From positions 806,001 through 870,000 of the forward strand of contig NZ_CP011308.1 in the NCBI RefSeq assembly GCF_000987835.1: 64,000 nucleotides of DNA. The letters are read 5' to 3'. The position numbers were made by a program, and so were the translations under genes. Origin of the DNA: Sulfurovum lithotrophicum (GTDB taxonomy: Bacteria; Campylobacterota; Campylobacteria; Campylobacterales; Sulfurovaceae). Position 1 is the stretch's first letter; the number at the start of each line of letters is the position of its first letter. Below the pieces are notes generated by a model. It did no database searches. It was not told the origin of the DNA and worked only from the letters and a program-made list of their open reading frames with translations. Below, piece by piece: positions 18,906 through 27,159 of the stretch.

Positions 18906-19805
18906 ATGGCCAGAGAAATCGGTATGTGGTTGTACAGTAATGGCGGTGGCGACAAGATCCAGAAAAAGATCGTAAAAAAGCTTAAAGAGAGGGATATTGA
19001 GACGGTAACAGATATAAATCTGCGACATGCAGTTGCGAAGAACGGGCATATCCTTCATGATAAATTAAAAATAGATGAACTTGATCTCTTTTTCTCTTAT
19101 AATGCCGGAGAACAGACACAGTACCAGGTCTTTCTTTACCAGGCACTCAACAGGGTGATGCCTATGATCAATACGTATGATGCCTTTGCTTTGACAGAAG
19201 ACAAGTTCCAAACTTCTTTTCTTCTCAGACAGCATGGTGTTGCTACGCCGAGTTTCAAGCTCTGCCACAGAGATGACGGACATGAACTCAAAAAGATCAT
19301 CAAAAAGTGGGACAAAATGGTCTATAAGCCTACAGACGGCTGGGGCGGTGTAGGGCTGACCAAGATCGAAAGTGAAGCGACACTTGATACCCTGCTTCCC
19401 TTCCTCAACCAGATGGACCTTCGTTTCTTCTATGTGGAAAAATTCGTCAAGTATGACAATACCGATTTCCGTGTAGACATTGTAGATGGAGAGTTTGTGG
19501 GATGTTACGGAAGAAAAGCAAGTGGAACGGACTGGCGTACGAACGTGACAAGCGGTGGTTCTGTCTTTATGCGTGAGCCTAACGACGATATTATCAATCT
19601 TGCGAAAAAGGCTGCAAAGGTCTGCGGTACCGATATTGCAGGAGTGGATATCATTTATGATCTTGAACGTGAAGAGTACGTGGTGCTGGAAGTGAATGGC
19701 ATTCCCGCGTTTGCGACACCGGAACAGGAGAAGATGGGACTGAACTTCAATGATAAAAAGATCGACCTGATCGTAGATCTGATCGACAGAAAAACAAAAA
19801 AATAA
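18906..19805 (+). CDS. RimK-like ATP-grasp ligase
   Basis: 299 residues with no signal peptide. The ATP-grasp fold is evident: the nucleotide-binding lysine block KMVYKPTDGWGGVGLTKI (about 138-155), the mobile loop FVEKFVKYDNTDFRVDIVDG, RKASGTDWRTNVTSGG and the magnesium-binding EEYVVLEVNGIPAF. RimK-like enzymes form an amide bond between a carboxylate and an amine, often adding Glu to a peptide or protein end. GCAGGAG precedes the ATG. It lies 19 bases before a second ATP-grasp gene and upstream of an M14 carboxypeptidase. Substrate unknown. Confidence 0.85.
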   Translation: MAREIGMWLYSNGGGDKIQKKIVKKLKERDIETVTDINLRHAVAKNGHILHDKLKIDELDLFFSYNAGEQTQYQVFLYQALNRVMPMINTYDAFALTEDKFQTSFLLRQHGVATPSFKLCHRDDGHELKKIIKKWDKMVYKPTDGWGGVGLTKIESEATLDTLLPFLNQMDLRFFYVEKFVKYDNTDFRVDIVDGEFVGCYGRKASGTDWRTNVTSGGSVFMREPNDDIINLAKKAAKVCGTDIAGVDIIYDLEREEYVVLEVNGIPAFATPEQEKMGLNFNDKKIDLIVDLIDRKTKK

Positions 19806-19824
19806 AAACTTAAAAGAGGAAAAA

Positions 19825-21255
19825 ATGGCAAAAAAAAACAAACAGCAAAAACTACCGAAACTGGGACTACTCTATCTTGATTACGTATTGAGATTTTTTG
19901 ACAAATCGAACTTTAAAGGATGGCCGGACAAAATTGAAACGGTAACGTACCACTGGAAGAACGATAAGGACAGATTTGTCAAAGAGGTGAAGAGAAAGAA
20001 GATCGATGTGCTCATCGGTAACATTCCCGCGACGGCGTATGAAACGTTCAGAGAGATCGCCAGAGAGCTGCCGCATGTGCAGTTCATCCCTTCTATGGAC
20101 ACACAGTTCTCGAACAAGTCCAAGGAGAATGTTACACGTTTTGCATGGAAATACGATATACCTATCCCTAAAACATATATTTTTTACGATCATGACAAAG
20201 CGGAAAAATTCATTAACAAAACGTCTTTCCCAAAGATCATCAAAAAATCCTATGGCCCGTCAAACTACGGTGGGTACTTCGTACATAAAGTGGACTCTGC
20301 CCAGGAAGCACACAACCTTCTTGCACAGAAGAAATATCACCCGGTCTATATGCAGGATTTCGTTCCTATGGAAGCCGATGTCCGTGTGATGCTCATCGGG
20401 CACAAGCCTGTGTGTGCTTTCTGGAGAAGACCGCCTGAAGGTGAGTGGCTGACCAACACTTCACAGGGTGGAAGCATGGACTATATGGATGTACCCAAAG
20501 AGTTGCTTGACCTTGCCGTTAAAGTTTCCAAAGCTGCCAATGCCGAGTACTGGGCCTGTGATATTGCTGTAGGCGAAGATGGTAAATACCGTATCCTTGA
20601 GTGTGCAACGGCATTTGCCGCTTTCCCGTACATCAGGGACTGGATAGGACAGTACCTCATGTGGAAGTTCTCCAACGGAAGATTCCCGTTACCGAATATT
20701 CCTCTGTATAACTGGGAAGAGCTTGGAAAGATGGATGCTTCAGTACTCAGAACACTGCGTTACATCACGTTTGGACGTTATACACCGAGTTATGACGGTG
20801 CATTCTTCCTTGACAGCAAGACCAAAGAGACAGAAGAGGGAGAAATGTATCTTCATGAGTTGGATTCACTTTACCCGATACTGCTTACAGAGGACAGGAC
20901 CAAAGAGGAGTGGCCGAGTGAAAAGTGGAATTTCCAGGATAATTACGGTAAGACCATCCGAAAAGTACATGCCCAGAGCAATCCCCACTACAATGATGAA
21001 GATGAGAATGCAGAGTCTGCCGAACAGGAGAATATGATTGAACTTACAGAAAAGAAAGTGGAAAAACTTCTGACTTCCGTTGAGGGGATAGGCAAGAAAA
21101 AAGCCGAAAAGATCATGGACAAATTCGATACCGCAGAACTGGTACATGCCCTTGAAACTGCTCCTGAAAAGCTTGTAGAAGAGATATCATGGTTCAAGAA
21201 AAAGTTCCTGACCAAACTTCAGGAAGAGTGGAAAGAATTCAAAAAGAAACTCTAG
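19825..21255 (+). CDS. ATP-grasp ligase with C-terminal helix-hairpin-helix domain
   Basis: 476 residues. Residues about 100-300 form an ATP-grasp core: SFPKIIKKSYGPSNYGGYFVHKV, the DVRVMLIGHKPVCAFWRR strand, LTNTSQGGSMDYM and the metal-binding YRILECATAFAAF. A linker of about 80 residues (ending in an acidic NDEDENAESAEQE) follows. The last 60 residues hold a helix-hairpin-helix-like motif, VEGIGKKKAEKIMDKF, a fold that usually binds nucleic acid. A ligase fused to an HhH domain is uncommon. It starts 19 bases after the first ATP-grasp gene with AGAGGA upstream. Substrate unknown. Confidence 0.82.
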   Translation: MAKKNKQQKLPKLGLLYLDYVLRFFDKSNFKGWPDKIETVTYHWKNDKDRFVKEVKRKKIDVLIGNIPATAYETFREIARELPHVQFIPSMDTQFSNKSKENVTRFAWKYDIPIPKTYIFYDHDKAEKFINKTSFPKIIKKSYGPSNYGGYFVHKVDSAQEAHNLLAQKKYHPVYMQDFVPMEADVRVMLIGHKPVCAFWRRPPEGEWLTNTSQGGSMDYMDVPKELLDLAVKVSKAANAEYWACDIAVGEDGKYRILECATAFAAFPYIRDWIGQYLMWKFSNGRFPLPNIPLYNWEELGKMDASVLRTLRYITFGRYTPSYDGAFFLDSKTKETEEGEMYLHELDSLYPILLTEDRTKEEWPSEKWNFQDNYGKTIRKVHAQSNPHYNDEDENAESAEQENMIELTEKKVEKLLTSVEGIGKKKAEKIMDKFDTAELVHALETAPEKLVEEISWFKKKFLTKLQEEWKEFKKKL

Positions 21256-21376
21256 GGCTATATGATTGCAGGTGCATCAAAGCACTCTGCAATGGTCTAT
21301 AGATCAGTCCAATATACTATTGGCCTGTTTTATGCATCAAATAACTTCTAAAATTTATTAAAGAGAACTAACATCA

Positions 21377-23956
21377 ATGAAAAACCAATATATGTCATAC
21401 CAGGAGAGTCTGGAATTTCTTCATATTATGGAGAAACAGTACCCCGACCTCATCGAGATCATCAAGATAGGTACCACTTACGAAGGGCGTGATATTGTCC
21501 TTGCGAAAATATCAAACAATGTTGAAACGGCAGATGAAAAGCCGGCACTGCTCTATACGGGGAGTATTCATGCCAGAGAGTGGATCGGGCATGAGCTGGC
21601 ACTTAAATTCATTAGCCATGTTGCTGAGAACTGGACTGTGGACCCGGTACTGGAAAAAGCACTGTCTGAATCCACCCTCTATATGGTTCCCTGTCTGAAC
21701 CCTGACGGGTATGAGTATTCGCGTAAACACTTTTCTTTCTGGAGAAAGAACCGCCGCAAGAACCATGACGGTACTTACGGCGTAGACCTGAACAGGAACT
21801 TCTCCATAGGTTTTGTTAAGCAGAAAGACACAAGTTCCAATGTTTATGGCGGAGAAGAACCCTTTTCCGAGGCAGAGACCAGGGCCATCAAAGAGTTCGT
21901 CGATACACATGACAATATCACCATTGCGCTCGATTACCACTCCCAGGGGAACGTATTCTTCCCGGCACACAAGTTCCATCATGAAGCGGAGATCGACGGT
22001 ACCGATATGAACGTGATCGCTGCGAACATGAACGATGAATTCGTCAAGATCACGGGAAGAAAGTACGGTATCCACCGTGGCAAGCCACCTGCACATCTCA
22101 TCAGTGGAAGCGGACGGGAGTACTACTACTCCAGAGGGATCATAGCATTGGTTGTGGAAGTAGGAACGAAGAATATTCCTGACTATATGAAAAGTATGAG
22201 CAGCAGTATACATGAGAATATTCCGGCACTTATTAAAACTTTCTCCGAAGTCATCAACTACTCCTCCTATGCACCGGGAAGGGTGGAAGACTTTACTATT
22301 GATGACAGGACATCCAGTACGGTTACATTGGTATGGAAGTATGAAAAGCGTGATGACATTTTCTTCGAAATTTACCGAAGTACCAAAGACAAGGATGCCT
22401 GCAACGAGCGTACAAAGATCGGTATAGCAGGGGAGAATCGTTTTGTCGATACTGACCTTGAGAGTTCGACCAACTATCACTATACCATTCGTGCCGTCAG
22501 CAAGACGACTTCCTACAAATCACCCTTCGCGCCGGTGGTCAAAGTAAGAACGAAACTTGATGAAGACGAGTTCTTCAAGCTGATCTTCGCGACCAAAGAG
22601 GGAACAGGGTATGTCGGACAGTATACTCAGGAGCAGAACCGTTCACACTTTGGGCTCAACTCGCTTTTTGTGGGTATCAACAAATCCAAAGGTATCTGTG
22701 ATGCGGTTGCCACGATTGACCTGAGTGCCTTGCCGAAAAATGCCATAATCAAATCGGCTCGTTTCTACCTCTATCCAATGAACAGGGTAGGTGCAAAGAT
22801 CGAAAAGTTCGGCCAATGGGACCTCTCCCTGCTCAAACACGGCAGTTTCTCCGAGATCACTGATTTTAATGAGATAGAGAATGCCGAGTCCAAAGGGATC
22901 ATCGGGCAGGCGATCAAGTCACGCCAGTTGACACAGGGTATCTGGAACTTCTGGGAATTCTCCCAGAGAGAGTGTGAAATGCTACAGGAAGAGATAGAGA
23001 ATAAAGAGGCGGTATTCAGGATCGACGGGCCTAAATACCTGCCGGACGGTGAAGACAGCCAGATGATGCAATTCGATATCGGTTACGGACAGTTTGGCGG
23101 AGGGATCCATTACCGTCCGATGCTTGATATTAAATATACCATTAAGAATGAAAAGATAAACCTTCCGGTACAGACTTTCACGACTATTTCAAAAGAGGGT
23201 GTCGAGGAGTCTGTGCTGCAAAGCGGTTTCGATGCCAATGGTGACAAAGTGTACGGCTATCTTGATTTTGATCTTTCACAGCTGCCGGAACATAACAAAA
23301 CGATGATCATACAGTGCGCTTTGAAAATACGCAACAAGAATACTTTTAAAAAGAAGACGGACATCCGTTTCTATGTCGAACTGGTGGAGATCGGTGAAGC
23401 AGGAACGTATGAGGATATCAAGAACCGTGAGAAGATCGAATATATCGGTTACGAAGTGGCAGAGTCTGACCTCAATGCCAAAGAGTACCAGTACTTTAAT
23501 TTTGATACGCTTTCAAAGCAGGTACTCGATGAACTGCACCAGGAAGGCAAAACACTCAAACTGGTCATCAAACCGACATCTGCACTGGGTGCGAAGAGTC
23601 GCATTACCAAGTGGCATGAAGATGTCGAGCTTGTCGTCAAATACATTGAAAAACGCAGAACACCTGTCGCAGCAGTTGAGAATGTCAAGATCAGCAAAGA
23701 GAACAGGATGATCAAACTGAGCTGGAACAAAGTGGAAGATGAGGCACTGGCTGGTTATTATGTAGTCCGTAACAGCTTTCATCCGCCAAAGCACTTTATG
23801 GACGGTGTAAAGCTCTACGGTGGAAAAGACACCTGGACCTACGACAACTTTGCCTCCTTCGACAAAGAGAAGTACTATGCGGTATTCTCCTACGACGATG
23901 TACCCAACTTCTCCAAACCGGCCATCGTACGCTATGACCCCTTGGAGAAGTATTAG
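21377..23956 (+). CDS. Large M14 zinc carboxypeptidase with Fn3-like and DNRLRE-like domains
   Basis: 859 residues, no signal peptide. The M14 catalytic domain covers about residues 1-290. Zinc is bound by HxxE in GSIHAREWIGHE and by His in IALDYHSQGNVFF. Substrate residues are in NPDGYEYSR and VDLNRNFSIGF, and the general-base Glu is in LVVEVGTKN. An Fn3-like domain follows (PGRVEDFTIDD to about 390), then two repeats of a beta-rich region that starts with fibre-like strands (IDLSALPKNAIIKSARFYLY and LDFDLSQLPEHNKTMIIQCA), resembling DNRLRE domains, and a final Fn3-like domain (ENVKISKENRMIKLSWNKVE). The upstream ATP-grasp genes suggest it trims peptide tags. A 121-base gap separates it from them. 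Confidence 0.85.
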   Translation: MKNQYMSYQESLEFLHIMEKQYPDLIEIIKIGTTYEGRDIVLAKISNNVETADEKPALLYTGSIHAREWIGHELALKFISHVAENWTVDPVLEKALSESTLYMVPCLNPDGYEYSRKHFSFWRKNRRKNHDGTYGVDLNRNFSIGFVKQKDTSSNVYGGEEPFSEAETRAIKEFVDTHDNITIALDYHSQGNVFFPAHKFHHEAEIDGTDMNVIAANMNDEFVKITGRKYGIHRGKPPAHLISGSGREYYYSRGIIALVVEVGTKNIPDYMKSMSSSIHENIPALIKTFSEVINYSSYAPGRVEDFTIDDRTSSTVTLVWKYEKRDDIFFEIYRSTKDKDACNERTKIGIAGENRFVDTDLESSTNYHYTIRAVSKTTSYKSPFAPVVKVRTKLDEDEFFKLIFATKEGTGYVGQYTQEQNRSHFGLNSLFVGINKSKGICDAVATIDLSALPKNAIIKSARFYLYPMNRVGAKIEKFGQWDLSLLKHGSFSEITDFNEIENAESKGIIGQAIKSRQLTQGIWNFWEFSQRECEMLQEEIENKEAVFRIDGPKYLPDGEDSQMMQFDIGYGQFGGGIHYRPMLDIKYTIKNEKINLPVQTFTTISKEGVEESVLQSGFDANGDKVYGYLDFDLSQLPEHNKTMIIQCALKIRNKNTFKKKTDIRFYVELVEIGEAGTYEDIKNREKIEYIGYEVAESDLNAKEYQYFNFDTLSKQVLDELHQEGKTLKLVIKPTSALGAKSRITKWHEDVELVVKYIEKRRTPVAAVENVKISKENRMIKLSWNKVEDEALAGYYVVRNSFHPPKHFMDGVKLYGGKDTWTYDNFASFDKEKYYAVFSYDDVPNFSKPAIVRYDPLEKY

Positions 23957-23960
23957 CGTT

Positions 23961-24005
23961 CCTCCCGTATGACCGTTATGGGAGGCTAATCCCCTGGTTT
24001 CGGGG
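23961..24005 (+). terminator. Two hairpins after the M14 gene
   Basis: CCTCCC (23961-23966) pairs with GGGAGG (23980-23985), flanked by TTAG and CTAA. A second hairpin is CCCC (23991-23994) with GGGG (24002-24005). Neither is followed by a strong T-run; together they may end or protect the transcript. Confidence 0.4.
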
Positions 24006-24016
24006 GTTGAAATCTG

Positions 24017-24223
24017 TCAATGCAGGTGCAGATCCCTGGCTCGACTTTCCCACGTTATGACTTCCCATGTTCTGTCCTCTTTCTCTGTTAAGGCAGTACG
24101 GCAGGACTCCTCTACCCAGTCTCCACAGTTCTTGTAGGCAATACTACTCCAACTATAAAAAAATATGTTGAAGTCAAAGAGGCAGGATGAAAAGAACAGG
24201 GATATTAACAGGTATAAGTAATT
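24017..24223 (-). pseudogene. C-terminal remnant of an LpxH-like metallophosphoesterase
   Basis: On the minus strand the frame is open from 24223 to TGA at 24019-24017 with no ATG. Its second half reads SSIAYKNCGDWVEESCRTAL and continues to WEVITWESRARD. The block YxNCGDWVExxTAL plus the following strand is the usual C-terminal end of UDP-2,3-diacylglucosamine hydrolase-like phosphoesterases. The catalytic N-terminal metal motifs are absent, so this is a decayed gene. It sits in the gene-poor stretch between the M14 gene and the tRNA genes. Nothing else was found in 24017-24255. Confidence 0.55.
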
Positions 24224-24255
24224 TTATTTTAGTGGGAAAAATGAATGAAAAATCA

Positions 24256-24330
24256 TGGAGCGGGCGAACGGGATCGAACCGTCGACCCTAACCTTGGCAA
24301 GGTTATGCTCTACCGCTGAGCTACGCCCGC
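24256..24330 (-). tRNA. tRNA-Gly (anticodon GCC)
   Basis: Cloverleaf on the minus strand: acceptor GCGGGCG/CGCCCGC, D-arm TAGCTCAGCGGTAGAGC, anticodon loop TTGCCAA within stem TAACC/GGTTA, T-loop GTTCGATCC, encoded CCA at the 3' end. First of three closely packed tRNA genes. Confidence 0.95.
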
Positions 24331-24352
24331 AACTATCCATGTGTCGTTAAAG

Positions 24353-24429
24353 TGGAGCGGGAGACGGGACTCGAACCCGCGACCCTCAGCTTGGAAGGCT
24401 GACGCTCTAGCCAACTGAGCTACTCCCGC
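24353..24429 (-). tRNA. tRNA-Gly (anticodon TCC)
   Basis: Acceptor GCGGGAG/CTCCCGC, anticodon stem TCAGC/GCTGA with loop CTTCCAA, T-loop GTTCGAGTC, encoded CCA. Shares a tRNA cluster with the Gly(GCC) and Leu genes. Confidence 0.95.
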
Positions 24430-24470
24430 AAAAGAGTTTGTCTGAAAGCAGACAGGCTATTAACATTAGG

Positions 24471-24555
24471 TGGTACCGCAGGGCGGATTCGAACCGCCAC
24501 GCCCGAAGGCAGAAGATTTTGAGTCTACCAAGTCTACCAGTTCCATCACTGCGGC
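24471..24555 (-). tRNA. tRNA-Leu (anticodon CAA)
   Basis: 85 bases with the long variable arm of class II tRNAs (TGCCTTCGGGCG). Acceptor GCCGCAG pairs with CTGCGGT, leaving a G-U closing pair. The anticodon loop is CTCAAAA (anticodon CAA); its stem has one T-T mismatch. CCA is encoded. Most upstream of the three tRNA genes on the minus strand. Confidence 0.88.
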
Positions 24556-24702
24556 CTGTACATCCTGAAATGTAGAAAGAATTCTACCCCCGCATCGCTT
24601 AAATACTGTTTAGGGGGTCTTAAAAAAGAGGCTTTTATGACAATTTGCCATTTTTTTATAGATGACTAAAGTTTATACGTTATAATATCTTCATTAATTA
24701 AT

Positions 24703-27000
24703 ATGAAATTAGGACAACGAGTGAAAATTGCTATTATCATTACGGCTATACTGTTTATGTATGGTGCTTTTTCTACACTTTTTCATGAAACGGCACTGGT
24801 CGGGAATATAGGAAAACTCATTGGAGATACAAATCTGCATCTTTTTGGTTACTTTGCCTATATCAATATTATCATACTCTTTTATCCGCTCTATAAACTC
24901 TATAGCCAGCCAAAGGTAAGAAAGGAGATCGATTTCTATCTGGGGTGGATCCTTCTTTTTATAGGAGCCGTTCTTTTCGAATCTTTGGTGGTTGAAAGCA
25001 AACATATCGGCTTCATCGGTACACAAATCGTTGCTTTCCTTGCTCCGCTGATAGGAAAAGCCGGACTCTGGCTACTCTGGCTGATGGTCATGATACTCTC
25101 CCTGGTCTTCATACTGGAAGATGACTTCTCCTGGAGATCGCTCCTGCCGGAAAGAAAAGAAAAACGTGGCAGAAAAAAAGAGAAAAGCCGTTCGCCTGGA
25201 GATATGCTCAAACCCATTGGCAGCGGATTGAAAAAGTTCTTCAGGGTGATCTTCACCAACCCCTTCTCCTCTCCGAAACTCGAGGATGAGATGATGCCGA
25301 TCATCGATGTAATCGAAGAAAAGCCCAAAAGAACCCGTAAGCCGAGAAAGACAGCGACGAAGAGCAAAACACTGCTCAAACCGAAAGAGAGAGTGGTTAA
25401 AGATGTTGACGAGATGGACGATCCTGTTCGCAACGAGATACTCGAACTTGAACATGAAGCCGAAGAAGCCTTGGCGCTGACGGATAAAAAGACAAAACGT
25501 CCGAGTGCCAGCAGTAAGACAGGTGTGGAGATCGTAGAGGAACTGGAGGAGAACTCCAAACTGCTCGACCAGATAGAAAAGGGGAAGGTGGCAAAGCCGA
25601 AGAACTTCAAACTTCCCAAGCTGGACTTTTTGCAGAAGGCTCCGAAGAAGACCAGGAAGATCAATGAAGCGGAGATCGACAGAAAAATAGAAGATCTCCT
25701 TTCTAAACTGCAGCAGTTCAAAGTTGATGGAGATGTGGTACGTACCTATAGCGGACCGCTGGTCACCACGTTTGAATTCAAGCCGGCACCCAATGTAAAG
25801 GTCTCCAAGATCCTGGGACTGCAGGATGACCTTGCCATGGCTCTGAGTGCGGAGACCATTCGTATCCTGGCACCCATTCCGGGACGTGATGTGGTAGGGA
25901 TAGAAATTCCCAACGAGAAGATCGATACGATCTATCTCAGGGAGATCCTTGAGAGTGATCTTTTTAAGGAATCGAAATCGCCTCTGACCGTTGCATTGGG
26001 AAAAGATATCGTAGGAAAGCCCTTTATTACAGATATTAAAAAACTACCGCATCTGCTTATCGCGGGTACGACAGGTTCGGGTAAATCAGTGGGGATAAAC
26101 GCGATGATCCTCTCCCTGCTTTACCGGAACGATCCGGAGCATCTCAAGCTGATGCTGATCGATCCGAAGATGCTGGAGTTTGCGAGCTATGAAGATATTC
26201 CGCATCTTATTACTCCGGTGATCACGGAGCCGGTCAAAGCGATCGCGGCACTTGCCAATATGGTAGGCGAGATGGAGCGGCGCTATAAACTGATGGCTGA
26301 AGCACGCACGAAAAATATTGAGAACTATAATGAAAAGGTTAAAAAGACAGGGGGTGAAACCTTCCCTTATATTGTTGTGGTCATTGATGAACTGGCAGAT
26401 TTGATGATGAACGGCGGGAAAGAGGTGGAGCTTTCTATTGCGCGTCTGGCACAGAAATCACGGGCCTGCGGTATTCACTTGATCGTGGCGACCCAGCGTC
26501 CATCGGTGGATGTCGTGACCGGACTCATTAAAGCCAATCTTCCTTCCCGTTTGAGTTACAGGGTCGGGTCGCGTATTGACTCCAAAGTCATTCTGGATGC
26601 TTTGGGAGCCGACAGTCTGCTGGGACGCGGGGACGGTCTTTTCACGCCTCCGGGTACAACGGGACTGGTACGTATACATGCGCCATGGAATACGGAAGAA
26701 GAGATAGAAGAGGTCGTTGAGTTCATTAAAGCGCAGAGAGCACCTGAGTATGATGAAAGCTATCTGGTCACCGGAGGTGCCACAGGCAAAGGAGGGAACG
26801 GCGAGAGTGGAGAGGTTGACCTTGATCCCCTTTTCGAAGAGGCAAAACAGATCGTACTGAGCGACAAAAAGACTTCCATCTCCTACCTGCAGAGAAAACT
26901 GCAGATAGGGTACAACCGTTCGGCCAATATTATCGAGCAGCTTGAAGCGATGGGAGTACTCTCCGCACCGAATGCAAAAGGTAACAGAGAAATTCTCTAA
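24703..27000 (+). CDS. ftsK: DNA translocase FtsK
   Basis: 765 residues. N-terminal domain with four membrane helices (about 10-30, 45-63, 80-98 and 108-140), then a long charged linker rich in Lys/Glu, then the motor. The Walker A is GTTGSGKS with Lys461, the Walker B region is PYIVVVIDELADLMM, and LAQKSRACGIHLIVATQRPSVDVVTG is the FtsK/SpoIIIE signature. The C-terminal gamma winged-helix (residues about 700-765, LFEEAKQIVLSDKKTSISYLQRKLQIGYNR) reads polar DNA sequences. It moves chromosomal DNA through the septum for dimer resolution. GTG at 24721 is a less likely start. Confidence 0.96.
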   Translation: MKLGQRVKIAIIITAILFMYGAFSTLFHETALVGNIGKLIGDTNLHLFGYFAYINIIILFYPLYKLYSQPKVRKEIDFYLGWILLFIGAVLFESLVVESKHIGFIGTQIVAFLAPLIGKAGLWLLWLMVMILSLVFILEDDFSWRSLLPERKEKRGRKKEKSRSPGDMLKPIGSGLKKFFRVIFTNPFSSPKLEDEMMPIIDVIEEKPKRTRKPRKTATKSKTLLKPKERVVKDVDEMDDPVRNEILELEHEAEEALALTDKKTKRPSASSKTGVEIVEELEENSKLLDQIEKGKVAKPKNFKLPKLDFLQKAPKKTRKINEAEIDRKIEDLLSKLQQFKVDGDVVRTYSGPLVTTFEFKPAPNVKVSKILGLQDDLAMALSAETIRILAPIPGRDVVGIEIPNEKIDTIYLREILESDLFKESKSPLTVALGKDIVGKPFITDIKKLPHLLIAGTTGSGKSVGINAMILSLLYRNDPEHLKLMLIDPKMLEFASYEDIPHLITPVITEPVKAIAALANMVGEMERRYKLMAEARTKNIENYNEKVKKTGGETFPYIVVVIDELADLMMNGGKEVELSIARLAQKSRACGIHLIVATQRPSVDVVTGLIKANLPSRLSYRVGSRIDSKVILDALGADSLLGRGDGLFTPPGTTGLVRIHAPWNTEEEIEEVVEFIKAQRAPEYDESYLVTGGATGKGGNGESGEVDLDPLFEEAKQIVLSDKKTSISYLQRKLQIGYNRSANIIEQLEAMGVLSAPNAKGNREIL

Positions 27001-27159
27001 ATGCTTAAAAACTTTCCCAAAAGAGTGACGGAGGGTACTTTTTCTGTAACATTTTGCTACACCGTCACCAACTACTTTTTATAAGCTTATCATTCAAATA
27101 AGATTTAACCTCATTTCGATACTATTTATTTACAAATTCAAAATGAACAGGAGACCATT

